In this document: in pieces, positions 28,255 to 36,546 of the stretch | Layout of the letters: each line of letters begins with the position of its first letter | How positions within the stretch are numbered: the stretch's first letter is position 1 | Assembly: GCF_015330165.1 (NCBI RefSeq) | Contig: NZ_JADDXT010000002.1 | Coordinates: 3,623,646 to 3,687,645, forward strand | Reading direction: 5' to 3' | Origin: Zobellia roscoffensis | GTDB taxonomy: Bacteria; Bacteroidota; Bacteroidia; Flavobacteriales; Flavobacteriaceae | Length of the DNA: 64,000 nt | The notes under the pieces: generated by a model | The model's database searches: none | Seen by the model: the letters and a program-made list of their open reading frames with translations, nothing else | What the model was told of the DNA's origin: nothing | Program-made: the position numbers and the translations under genes

Positions 28255-29868
28255 ATGAAAAAACCAATTGCAATTGCCCAAGTAGACACTTTAGAAAACA
28301 AAAAACCAGAACACGCATTAGTCAATGGTTTGGATTTAGTAATCGTAAAATTTGATGATGATATTTCTGTATTGTATGGTAGATGTCTGCATAGAGGAGC
28401 ATTAATGTCAGACGGTCATGTAGATGGTCATAACCTTATTTGTGGTGTTCACGGTTGGGATTATAGAGTAGATACCGGAGTTTCAGAATACAATAACGCT
28501 GAGGTATTACATAAGTTTACTACTAAAATAGAGGGTGGTGGTCTTTTTGTAGATGAAGAAGAGATAGATGCTTATTTAGTGGACAGTCCGCAACCTTTTA
28601 ATAGAGATGCTTATTTGGGCGCTTACGCAGATACACACCCTGAAGAGACAGAACCATACACCGGGTATATAAAAGAATTAGCTACCAACGGACTTAAAAA
28701 TTTAGGGCATCACGGTTTTTCGGCTTCCATGGGTGTAGATAGAAATACGTTACCAAAATGGAGCGATATTCAATTTTTGCCTGCCCAATTGGCAAGTAGA
28801 CCGTTGCTAGATGAAGATGAGGTGGCTACAAAGGTGGTTATAGGACCAAAGGCTAAAAAGCCTTTACATTTAGATATTCCCCTGTTTGTGAGTGATATGA
28901 GTTTTGGTGCTTTGTCACGCGAAGCAAAAATAGCGTTGTCTAAAGGTGCAGAACTGGCAGGTACGGGTATTTGTTCAGGAGAAGGTGGTATGTTGCCTCA
29001 AGAGCAAGAAAATAATAGCAAGTATTTTTACGAATTAGCTTCGGCAAAATTCGGCTTTACTTGGGATAAGTTAGATAATGTACAGGCATTTCATTTTAAA
29101 GGCGGACAAGGAGCAAAAACAGGTACGGGTGGTCATTTACCAGGTGCTAAAGTAAGTAAGGAAATTGCTGAGGTAAGAGGTTTAAAAGAAGGTGAGACGG
29201 CAATTTCACCAGCCACTTTCCCAGATTTTCATGGTGTAGATGACTTCAAATCTTTCGCAGCTCAGGTAAGAGAGCGTACAGGTGGTATACCGATTGGATT
29301 CAAAATTGCAGCAAGTCATATAGAAAAAGATATTCAATTTGCATTAGATGTGGGTGTCGATTATATCATTTTAGATGGTAGAGGTGGGGGAACAGGTTCT
29401 GCACCAACCATATTAAGAGATAATATCAATGTACCTACAATTCCTGCTTTGGCCAGAGCAAGAAAATATTTAGATAAAGTAGGTGCCACAGATGTAACCT
29501 TGGTTATTACCGGAGGTTTACGAGTAGCTGAAGATTTTGGTAAAGCCCTTATGTTAGGTGCAGATGCTATTGCCGTATCTAATTCGGCTTTACAGGCAAT
29601 TGGCTGTTTGGGTATGCGTGCTTGCGGTAGTAACAACTGCCCTGTGGGTATTGCAACCCAAAAAGAATCATTACGCAGTAGATTGATAATAGAATCTTCG
29701 GCAAAACAATTACATAACTATTTTGATGCTACAAATAACCTTATCAAGGTTATAGCAAGAGCTTGTGGGCATGATGATATTTCAAAATTCAATTTTGATG
29801 ACCTATCTACTTTTAATCATGACATGCATCGTTTAACAGGAATTAATTACGGCGGTGTTAACGCTTAA
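28255..29868 (+). CDS. Rieske domain fused to glutamate-synthase-like FMN/Fe-S enzyme
   Basis: This 537-residue protein begins with a Rieske domain: CLHRG (Cys44, His46) and CGVHGWDY (Cys63, His66) bind a [2Fe-2S] cluster. From about residue 130 comes the FMN TIM barrel of the large glutamate synthase subunit: IPLFVSDMSFGALSREAKIAL, GTGICSGEGGMLPQE, KGGQGAKTGTGGHLPG, DYIILDGRGGGTGSAP and VITGGLRVAEDFGKAL. The cysteine signature CLGMRACGSNNCPVG fits the [3Fe-4S] site. The glutaminase and GXGXG domains are absent, so this is not a standard GOGAT. In related 'FMN-binding glutamate synthase family' proteins the reaction is often unknown. It has no signal peptide and should be cytosolic. It shares its Rieske module with the ThDP enzyme three genes downstream. 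Confidence 0.88.
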   Translation: MKKPIAIAQVDTLENKKPEHALVNGLDLVIVKFDDDISVLYGRCLHRGALMSDGHVDGHNLICGVHGWDYRVDTGVSEYNNAEVLHKFTTKIEGGGLFVDEEEIDAYLVDSPQPFNRDAYLGAYADTHPEETEPYTGYIKELATNGLKNLGHHGFSASMGVDRNTLPKWSDIQFLPAQLASRPLLDEDEVATKVVIGPKAKKPLHLDIPLFVSDMSFGALSREAKIALSKGAELAGTGICSGEGGMLPQEQENNSKYFYELASAKFGFTWDKLDNVQAFHFKGGQGAKTGTGGHLPGAKVSKEIAEVRGLKEGETAISPATFPDFHGVDDFKSFAAQVRERTGGIPIGFKIAASHIEKDIQFALDVGVDYIILDGRGGGTGSAPTILRDNINVPTIPALARARKYLDKVGATDVTLVITGGLRVAEDFGKALMLGADAIAVSNSALQAIGCLGMRACGSNNCPVGIATQKESLRSRLIIESSAKQLHNYFDATNNLIKVIARACGHDDISKFNFDDLSTFNHDMHRLTGINYGGVNA

Positions 29869-29880
29869 AAACAATATAAG

Positions 29881-30615
29881 ATGGATAAAATGATGCATTT
29901 AGCGGCACAGTATTTAGCTGCTGCAGGAATAAGTTTTGTAGAGAAGAAGGCAGATGATAGTCATACCAATCTTGGCTGGTCAACTGATAAACAACGTTTA
30001 GAAACACACCCGTTATCAACAGATGGGGACGTTCTTGCTTTAAACTATAATACCTTTTCGTTAGAGTGGAATTCCCCTAAGAACAATGCTTCCTTTGCTT
30101 TAGATGGTAAAACCCATCAGCAGGTATTGGAGTGGTTAACGAATTCTGCGGATACTTTTTTGGGTAAGACATATACCTATGATTTTCATTACGACCTACC
30201 GTATTCAATTGATGATTCTTTCACCTTTGTATTAGATGCATCTAAATTAAAGGAACTTGCCGATTTGAGAAGTTTGACGCAGTCAGGTCTAGAAAAGACA
30301 CTTGAGATAAATGGTTTGGAATCGGACATTCGTATTTGGCCCCATCATTTTGATTCAGGTGCTTATGTTATTATATCTGATGATTTGTCTATAGGCTTTG
30401 GTTTAGCTGTACCTGATACGATGATCAATGAACACTATTTTTATATCAGCGGATACAAAGGGCATAGCGGTTTAGATACTTCTAAGTTTGATTCTCTTTC
30501 ATTAGGTGAATGGAAAAACGACGGATTTAAAGGAGCGGTTTTATCAGCTACAAAAATTGACAAAGAACAAGTGGTAAAGTTTTTCACGGAAGCTATCAAT
30601 ACCTATAAAAAGTAA
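29881..30615 (+). CDS. Uncharacterised cytosolic protein with WPHHFD motif
   Basis: I do not recognise this 244-residue protein with confidence. It has no signal peptide or membrane helix. The notable block is SDIRIWPHHFDSGAY (about residues 148-163), followed by SIGFGLAVPDTMINEHYFYISGY and LSLGEWKNDGFKGAVLSATKI. The paired histidines and aspartate could be a metal or substrate site; a WPHHFD motif also occurs in DUF5996 proteins, which may be distant relatives. It starts 12 bases after the Rieske-GltS-like gene and ends 2 bases before the YjeF_N gene, so it belongs to the same transcript. Confidence 0.7.
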   Translation: MDKMMHLAAQYLAAAGISFVEKKADDSHTNLGWSTDKQRLETHPLSTDGDVLALNYNTFSLEWNSPKNNASFALDGKTHQQVLEWLTNSADTFLGKTYTYDFHYDLPYSIDDSFTFVLDASKLKELADLRSLTQSGLEKTLEINGLESDIRIWPHHFDSGAYVIISDDLSIGFGLAVPDTMINEHYFYISGYKGHSGLDTSKFDSLSLGEWKNDGFKGAVLSATKIDKEQVVKFFTEAINTYKK

Positions 30616-30617
30616 AT

Positions 30618-31274
30618 ATGCAGGTGACCAGTCTTTCATTAGAAGCCTTTAAAGTGATGGATTATTGGGCTGTTGAAAAATTCAATCTGTCCATTGAATT
30701 GATGATGGAAAATGCGGGGCTTCAACTAGCAAGATTAATCGCCAAAAAGGCAAATGAGACCTCTGTTATCACTATTGGCGTTGGTAATGGAAACAATGGC
30801 GGCGGCGGTTTAGTAGCTGCTCGCAGACTTGCTGCTTGGGGGTTTAATGTGAATTTAGATTTGGTAGTTCCTATTACCAAAGACCTGCCAAAAGCACAAT
30901 TAGAAAGAGCGTTGTTGTTTGGAGCTAAAGAAGGTATTCCAGAAACAACGGATATTTGGGTAGATGCCTATTTAGGATTCTCTCAAAGATTACCGTTGTC
31001 AGATGCATTTGTAAAAAGTATTGCATTAGCAAACGCATCAACGGCATTTAGAATATCATTGGACATTCCCGTTGGTATTTCTAAAGATGGTGAATTATCA
31101 GGGTTTAAAGCAGACCAGGTAATGACATTGGCAGCTCCTAAAATTCTTTTAGAAAAATTACTAAGCGGAGTAGAAGTGTATATGGCTGATTTGGGAATTC
31201 CAAAATCGGTTTATGAGCATTTCAATATTCAAATGCCTGATTTTAAAGAATACCAATTGATAAGAATTAAATAA
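30618..31274 (+). CDS. YjeF N-terminal domain protein (NAD(P)H-hydrate epimerase-like)
   Basis: This 218-residue protein has the YjeF_N Rossmann fold: LSIELMMENAGLQLARLI at the start, IGVGNGNNGGGGLVAARRLAAWG as the nucleotide-binding loop, WVDAYLGFSQRLPL, and RISLDIPVGISKDGEL. In bacterial NnrE the domain epimerises damaged hydrated NAD(P)H so that a dehydratase can repair it. The usual GGDG of the loop reads GGGG here, and the fused dehydratase domain found in many bacteria is missing, so repair activity is uncertain. The bounding genes (2 and 18 bases away) are redox enzymes, which fits a nicotinamide-cofactor role. Confidence 0.8.
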   Translation: MQVTSLSLEAFKVMDYWAVEKFNLSIELMMENAGLQLARLIAKKANETSVITIGVGNGNNGGGGLVAARRLAAWGFNVNLDLVVPITKDLPKAQLERALLFGAKEGIPETTDIWVDAYLGFSQRLPLSDAFVKSIALANASTAFRISLDIPVGISKDGELSGFKADQVMTLAAPKILLEKLLSGVEVYMADLGIPKSVYEHFNIQMPDFKEYQLIRIK

Positions 31275-31292
31275 CCAGAAAAAAACCGACCC

Positions 31293-33242
31293 ATGGAAAA
31301 GAAAGTAGTGTGGCATAAAGTGTTAGATAATAAAAAGAGATTGGCAGAAGGTCGTGTAATGACCGTTACTGCTGCTCATAAAGGTATTTGCTTAACACAT
31401 TTTAAAGGCAAATTTTCGGCTTTAGATAATAAGTGTCCGCACCAAGGTGGTCCTCTAGGGGAAGGTTCTATTGAAAACGGCTTGTTACGTTGCCCGTGGC
31501 ACGGTTGGGATTTTGACCCATGTACCGGTGTGCCTCCAGGTGGTTATGATGATGGTATTGAAACTTTTCCAACAAAGGAAGAGGGCGATGAAATTTTTGT
31601 GGGTATTGAAGAGGAAGAGAAACACGCAGAAACGATTTCTGATGTGATGATAGAGACTATGGTGAACTGGGGTGTTGATACTGGTTTTGGCATGGTTGGT
31701 CACTCAAACCTAGGGGTTGCCGATGCCATGATGCGTCAAGAAGAAAAAGGAAATTTCAAATTTATCGGAATACGTCATGAAGGAGCTGCAGCATTTGCGG
31801 CATCTGCTTATGGTAAATTAATGGGGAAACCCGCAGTTTGCTTTGGTATTGCAGGTCCGGGTTCTACCAATATGTTTACCGGTATGTGGGATGCTAAAGT
31901 AGACCGTTCACCAATGTTGGCACTTTCTGGTCAGGTAAATACACAAGTACTGGGAACAGGTGCTTTTCAAGAAGTAGATTTGGTAGGTGCTTTTCAAACC
32001 GTAGCCAATTTTAACCATAGTGTACAACAAAACTCTAAGCATAGTGAATTAATGAGCTTGGCAATTAAAAGCGCATTAATAAATAGAGATGTATCTCATA
32101 TTACTTTCCCAGATGAGGTTGCCTTTATGCCAAAGCCAGATAACGAAAAGGCACAGACTCCAGAAGATAGAATTACACCTTTTAATATTTCACCACCAAG
32201 ACAAATGGTAGCGAAAGCAGTGGGTATGATTACAAAATCTGAACGACCTGCAATAATCGTAGGACATGGCGCTCGTTTTCAAATGAATGCTATAATCGCA
32301 TTTGCAGAAAAATTAAACTGTCCGGTAATCACCACCTTTAAAGGAAAAGGACAAATTTCTGACCATCATGAATTAGGTTGTGGAGTACTTGGTAGAAGCG
32401 GAACGCCCATAGCTTCATGGTTTATGAACGAGAGTGATTTATTGATTGTTTTTGGAGCATCGTTTTCTAATCATACAGGTATTACGCCTAAAAAACCTAT
32501 TATACAGGTAGATTATGACCCAGCAGCTTTAAGTAAATTTCATAAAGTTGATGCTGCGCTATGGGGAGAGATTTCTGAAACCTTGACCATTATAGAAGAA
32601 CAAACCGAAGGAAAAATAAATACGGTAGATAGACGTCCAGAAATTGCTAAACGATGGGAGATATGGCAGGAGGAAAAAGCAAGTAGGCTGCAAGATGAAA
32701 GTACAGTTAGTCTAAGTTCAATTGCAGTATTTGATGCAATGAACAAAGTAGTACCAGACAATGCGGTTATTGCCGTAGATGTTGGTAACAACACCTATTC
32801 TTTTGGTCGTTATTTTGAACCTAAAAATCAATCTGTATTAATGTCGGGTTACTTGGGTTCTATAGGTTTTGCATTGCCTGCGGCAATGGGCGCTTGGGCT
32901 GCTCAAGGTAAAGAAAGACCTATTTGGTCGGTCTCAGGTGATGGTGGCTTTGGTCAGTATTTAGGTGAGATGATGACTTTGGTGAAATACAATATGAACA
33001 TTAAGCATGTGCTTTTAAACAACTCGGAAATCGGTAAAATTTCAAAGGAGCAAAAAGCAGCTGAATTGGATGTTTGGAAAACTTCTTTACACAATGCTAA
33101 TTTTTCAAAATATGCAGAGAATTGTGGGGCACTTGGTATTAGAGTTACCAAAATAGAAGAATTAATACCTGCTTTAGAAAAACTAAAAGCACATGATGGT
33201 CCGGCATTACTGGAAATAATCACTGACGCTAGTTTGATTTAA
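31293..33242 (+). CDS. Rieske domain fused to ThDP-dependent enzyme (pyruvate oxidase/acetolactate synthase family)
   Basis: In this 649-residue protein, residues 1-105 form a Rieske domain with CPHQGGPLGEG (Cys48, His50) and CPWHGWDF (Cys67, His70). From about residue 113 follows a complete three-domain ThDP enzyme. The Pyr domain has the cofactor-activating Glu163 in IRHEGAAAFAASAYGKLMG and IAGPGSTN. The middle domain has PAIIVGHGARFQMN and TTFKGKGQISDHHELGCG. The PP domain has the metal/diphosphate motif GDGGFGQYLGEMMTLVKYNMNIKHVLLNN. The family decarboxylates 2-oxoacids (pyruvate oxidase, ALS, oxalyl-CoA decarboxylase). A [2Fe-2S] Rieske module on such an enzyme is unusual and suggests electrons leave the ThDP intermediate. 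No signal peptide; cytosolic. It is co-transcribed with the Rieske-GltS-like enzyme and the antiporter. Confidence 0.88.
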   Translation: MEKKVVWHKVLDNKKRLAEGRVMTVTAAHKGICLTHFKGKFSALDNKCPHQGGPLGEGSIENGLLRCPWHGWDFDPCTGVPPGGYDDGIETFPTKEEGDEIFVGIEEEEKHAETISDVMIETMVNWGVDTGFGMVGHSNLGVADAMMRQEEKGNFKFIGIRHEGAAAFAASAYGKLMGKPAVCFGIAGPGSTNMFTGMWDAKVDRSPMLALSGQVNTQVLGTGAFQEVDLVGAFQTVANFNHSVQQNSKHSELMSLAIKSALINRDVSHITFPDEVAFMPKPDNEKAQTPEDRITPFNISPPRQMVAKAVGMITKSERPAIIVGHGARFQMNAIIAFAEKLNCPVITTFKGKGQISDHHELGCGVLGRSGTPIASWFMNESDLLIVFGASFSNHTGITPKKPIIQVDYDPAALSKFHKVDAALWGEISETLTIIEEQTEGKINTVDRRPEIAKRWEIWQEEKASRLQDESTVSLSSIAVFDAMNKVVPDNAVIAVDVGNNTYSFGRYFEPKNQSVLMSGYLGSIGFALPAAMGAWAAQGKERPIWSVSGDGGFGQYLGEMMTLVKYNMNIKHVLLNNSEIGKISKEQKAAELDVWKTSLHNANFSKYAENCGALGIRVTKIEELIPALEKLKAHDGPALLEIITDASLI

Positions 33243-33252
33243 ATAAGAAAAC

Positions 33253-34491
33253 ATGTTTCAATCATTTAGTATCATATTCTTAATTGCCGCCTTTTTTAGT
33301 TACGTCAACTATAAGTGGTTAAAGTTGCCATCAACCATTGGGTTAATGATTTTAGCTTTGTCAACGGTCATTTTAATTACATTGACTCAAAATATATTTC
33401 CTGCATTTTATCTTTACTTCTGCGATGTGGTAATCAATACAGATTTTAGAAGTCTGTTAATGGACGGTATGTTGAGTTTCTTGCTTTTTGCTGGATCTTT
33501 ACATGTTAATATAGATGACCTAAAAAAAGAGCGGAAATCCATACTATTGTTTGCAACATTCGGAGTACTTATTTCTACTACAATAGTCGGTTTTTTAACC
33601 TATTATCTTGCTCAATCTTTAAGTATAGAATTACCGTTAATACATGCTTTGCTTTTTGGAGCATTAATTTCACCTACTGACCCTATTGCGGTAATGTCAA
33701 TTTTGAAAAAGGCAAATATTCAGAAAAGTTTGGGAGTAAAAATTGAAGGTGAATCTTTGTTTAATGATGGTATTGGTGTTGTAGTGTTTTCTGGTTTGTT
33801 AATTGTAGCACGATTAGATGAAAATAGCAATGAATCCGTAAGTAGTGCAATTGGCGAGCTATTTTTAATGGAAGCCGTTGGTGGAATTGTCTACGGTTTG
33901 ATTTTAGGTTATATAGGATATAGAGTTATTAAATCTATTAATGAAAATCCGCAATTAGCGGTTTTAATAAGTTTAGCCATTGTCATAGGTGGTTATGCAA
34001 TAGCTTCGTTACTTCATGTATCCGGACCGTTGGCTATGGTAGTTTCGGGTATGGTCATTGGAAATAAAATTAATATTGCTTCAAATAAAGGAATAACCCG
34101 AAAGATGCTGAATGAAATTTGGGAAGTTCTAGATGATGTATTTAATGCTATTCTGTTCGTTCTAATAGGGTTGTCGATACACCTGCTAAAATTTGATTCT
34201 TTATACCTTACTTTAGGTGTCTTGTCTGTATTCGTGGTGCTTTTAGCTCGATTTATATCTGTATTATTGCCTTATAGCTTACTTAAACATGAAGAAAGTA
34301 AACCTATAAAAACCGTAGCTATTTTAACTTGGGGAGGCTTACGCGGCGGTATATCTATAGCGTTGGCACTTAGTTTGTCAGAAGACCTTTCCGCAGAAAT
34401 AATATTGTACATAACTTACGTTGTTGTATTGGTATCGATTCTTGCTCAAGGATTAAGTATTGGTAAAGTGGCAAAGAAAATATATAGCTAG
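33253..34491 (+). CDS. CPA1-family Na+(K+)/H+ antiporter
   Basis: This 412-residue protein has about 12 hydrophobic helices. Diagnostic NhaP/NHE-type motifs are GALISPTDPIAVMSIL (unwound helix with TDP) and GESLFNDGIGVVVFSG (the ND pair that binds the ion). Additional conserved text is LAMVVSGMVIGN and LTWGGLRGGISIALALSLS. It exchanges sodium or potassium for protons across the inner membrane. No cytosolic C-terminal regulatory domain is present. It follows the Rieske-ThDP gene by 10 bases and precedes the PycTM-like gene by 12, so it appears to be an integral part of the operon rather than an accidental neighbour. Confidence 0.93.
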   Translation: MFQSFSIIFLIAAFFSYVNYKWLKLPSTIGLMILALSTVILITLTQNIFPAFYLYFCDVVINTDFRSLLMDGMLSFLLFAGSLHVNIDDLKKERKSILLFATFGVLISTTIVGFLTYYLAQSLSIELPLIHALLFGALISPTDPIAVMSILKKANIQKSLGVKIEGESLFNDGIGVVVFSGLLIVARLDENSNESVSSAIGELFLMEAVGGIVYGLILGYIGYRVIKSINENPQLAVLISLAIVIGGYAIASLLHVSGPLAMVVSGMVIGNKINIASNKGITRKMLNEIWEVLDDVFNAILFVLIGLSIHLLKFDSLYLTLGVLSVFVVLLARFISVLLPYSLLKHEESKPIKTVAILTWGGLRGGISIALALSLSEDLSAEIILYITYVVVLVSILAQGLSIGKVAKKIYS

Positions 34492-34503
34492 TAAAAGTAT
34501 TTG

Positions 34504-35142
34504 ATGATGGAAGAATCAGAAAAAGAAATAAAAAAGCAAGAAAAAGCGATTGATAAACAATTGATTACCGAATTGGGTATTGATAAAGAGAAGCTAAAAG
34601 AACTGAAGAAGAAACTAGCAAAAGTTGAACCTCGTTCAGAACGTGGTGCAGAAACTTTGTTTCGTTTGGTATCTAAAAATCAGTATACTTTGAACGCGAT
34701 GATCGATAGAAAATCGAATATTCTTATTTCCATCAACGCACTTATTCTATCTATAATCTTGGGAACCGTATTAAGTCAGTTAGATAAAGATCCACATCTT
34801 ATATATCCGGCAATTATAATGTTGGTAACTAATCTCATATCCATAGCATATGCAGTATTTGCCACTAGACCAGAACTTACGCATGGAGATAGAAGCACCA
34901 ATAACCTTTTGTTCTATGGTAATTTTAATACTATGAATGAGGAAGAGTACACAGAAGAACTTACCGGCTTAATGTACAAAGGAGACGAACTGTATAAAAC
35001 CATTGCAAAAGATACGTTTCATTTAGGTAAGACAATTGATAGAAAGTTTAAACTACTTAGAACTTCTTTTCATGTTTTCTTAGTAGGTATTATTTTGGCA
35101 GTGGTAGGCTTTATAGCTTGCCATATCATGTTTGCTATGTAA
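34504..35142 (+). CDS. Two-helix membrane protein resembling Pycsar effector PycTM (DUF5706)
   Basis: The protein is about 212 residues, started here at the ATG at 34504. A charged N-terminal helix (EKEIKKQEKAIDKQ) leads to LFRLVSKNQYTLNAMIDRKSNILISINALILSIILG, text typical of DUF5706. A second hydrophobic segment (LIYPAIIMLVTNLISIAYAVFATRPEL) follows, and a last one near the C terminus (FLVGIILAVVGFIACHIMFAM). In Pycsar defence, PycTM proteins disrupt the membrane when a cyclic pyrimidine nucleotide is made by PycC. No PycC-type cyclase is encoded in this window, so it may have another role, for example sensing or regulating the antiporter. It is the last gene of the operon. Confidence 0.8.
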   Translation: MMEESEKEIKKQEKAIDKQLITELGIDKEKLKELKKKLAKVEPRSERGAETLFRLVSKNQYTLNAMIDRKSNILISINALILSIILGTVLSQLDKDPHLIYPAIIMLVTNLISIAYAVFATRPELTHGDRSTNNLLFYGNFNTMNEEEYTEELTGLMYKGDELYKTIAKDTFHLGKTIDRKFKLLRTSFHVFLVGIILAVVGFIACHIMFAM

Positions 35143-35144
35143 TC

Positions 35145-35510
<366 letters not shown>

Positions 35511-35569
35511 TTATTTCAGTTGCGAAAATATTGAAAATTTTAAAGGTTCATTTCATAAGAAGATGTATT

Positions 35570-35606
35570 AAAAAAGAAAGACCGAAAAAACAAAGTTTCT
35601 CCGGTC
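35570..35606 (-). terminator. Terminator of the MurNAc PUL operon
   Basis: Read on the minus strand, GACCGGAGAAAC (35606-35595) pairs with GTTTTTTCGGTC (35591-35580) through ten Watson-Crick and two G-T pairs around a three-base loop. A T-rich run follows (35579-35570). It lies about 107 bases after the murQ stop. Confidence 0.75.
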
Positions 35607-35712
35607 GATCTGAGTAGTTGAATAGAACAGTAACAATTAAAAAATGAAAATCCCAATCGAGGCATTTGGTATTCTCGCTTAACAACTAAACTTTAATTGG
35701 GGCAAAAAGGTT

Positions 35713-36546
35713 CTATTCAAAACTACTTTTAGGCATTTTATCTTTGTAGAGGTCTATAACGGTCCTTACACTTTTATGTTTTTTTAGGAGTAGTTTTGCC
35801 AAATCAGCTTCAATACCAAGAGCTTCTATAATCATTTTGGTTCCGCGTTCCACTAATTTTTTGTTAGACAATTGCATGTCTACCATTTTGTTTCCTTTTA
35901 CTTTTCCGAGCTGAATCATTACCGATGTTGAAATCATATTCAGAACCAGTTTTTGAGCCGTACCGGCCTTCATTCGGGTGCTTCCGGTTACGAACTCGGG
36001 TCCAACTACAATTTCCATGGGATACTCCGCTGTCTGGGATAAAAGTGAGTTTTCGTTACAAGAAATACCTCCGGTTATGAGACCTTCTTCCTTAGCCTTT
36101 TTCAACCCGCCAATTACATACGGGGTAGAGCCAGATGCGGCAATACCCAGGAGTACATCATTTTTATTGATATTAAAGGGTTTCAGGTCTTCCCAAGCTT
36201 GTTCCGTATTATCTTCCGCATTTTCTACCGCTTTTCTTAGAGCCACGTCACCACCGGCAATAAGACCTATGATGTGGTCATCTGACACCCCAAAAGTAGG
36301 AGGGCATTCAGAGGCATCTAAAACTCCTAATCGTCCGCTAGTACCGGCGCCAATGTAAAAAAGTCTTCCGCCTTGCTGCATTTTATTAACTACAGCGGCC
36401 ACAAAATTATGAATCTGTGGTAGCGCTTCTTCTATGGCCATCGGAACGGTTTTATCCTCAGCATTTATAGAACTGAGCAGCTCTAATAACTCCATCTTTT
36501 CAAGATTGTCATATTTAGAGGATTGTTCAGTGATGGGTTTACTCAT
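35713..36546 (-). CDS. murQ: N-acetylmuramic acid 6-phosphate etherase
   Basis: This 277-residue protein is a SIS-fold lyase. The signature FYIGAGTSGRLGVLDASECPPTFG is present with the catalytic Glu in DASECPP. The second Glu lies in VENAEDNTEQAWEDL, and GIAASGSTPYVIGGL and GSTRMKAGTAQKLVLNM follow. MurQ cleaves the lactyl ether of MurNAc-6-phosphate to give GlcNAc-6-phosphate and lactate in the cytosol. It is slightly shorter than the enterobacterial enzyme at the C terminus. Its start overlaps the symporter gene by 8 bases. The kinase that makes its substrate is not seen nearby. Confidence 0.95.
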   Translation of the reverse strand: MSKPITEQSSKYDNLEKMELLELLSSINAEDKTVPMAIEEALPQIHNFVAAVVNKMQQGGRLFYIGAGTSGRLGVLDASECPPTFGVSDDHIIGLIAGGDVALRKAVENAEDNTEQAWEDLKPFNINKNDVLLGIAASGSTPYVIGGLKKAKEEGLITGGISCNENSLLSQTAEYPMEIVVGPEFVTGSTRMKAGTAQKLVLNMISTSVMIQLGKVKGNKMVDMQLSNKKLVERGTKMIIEALGIEADLAKLLLKKHKSVRTVIDLYKDKMPKSSFE

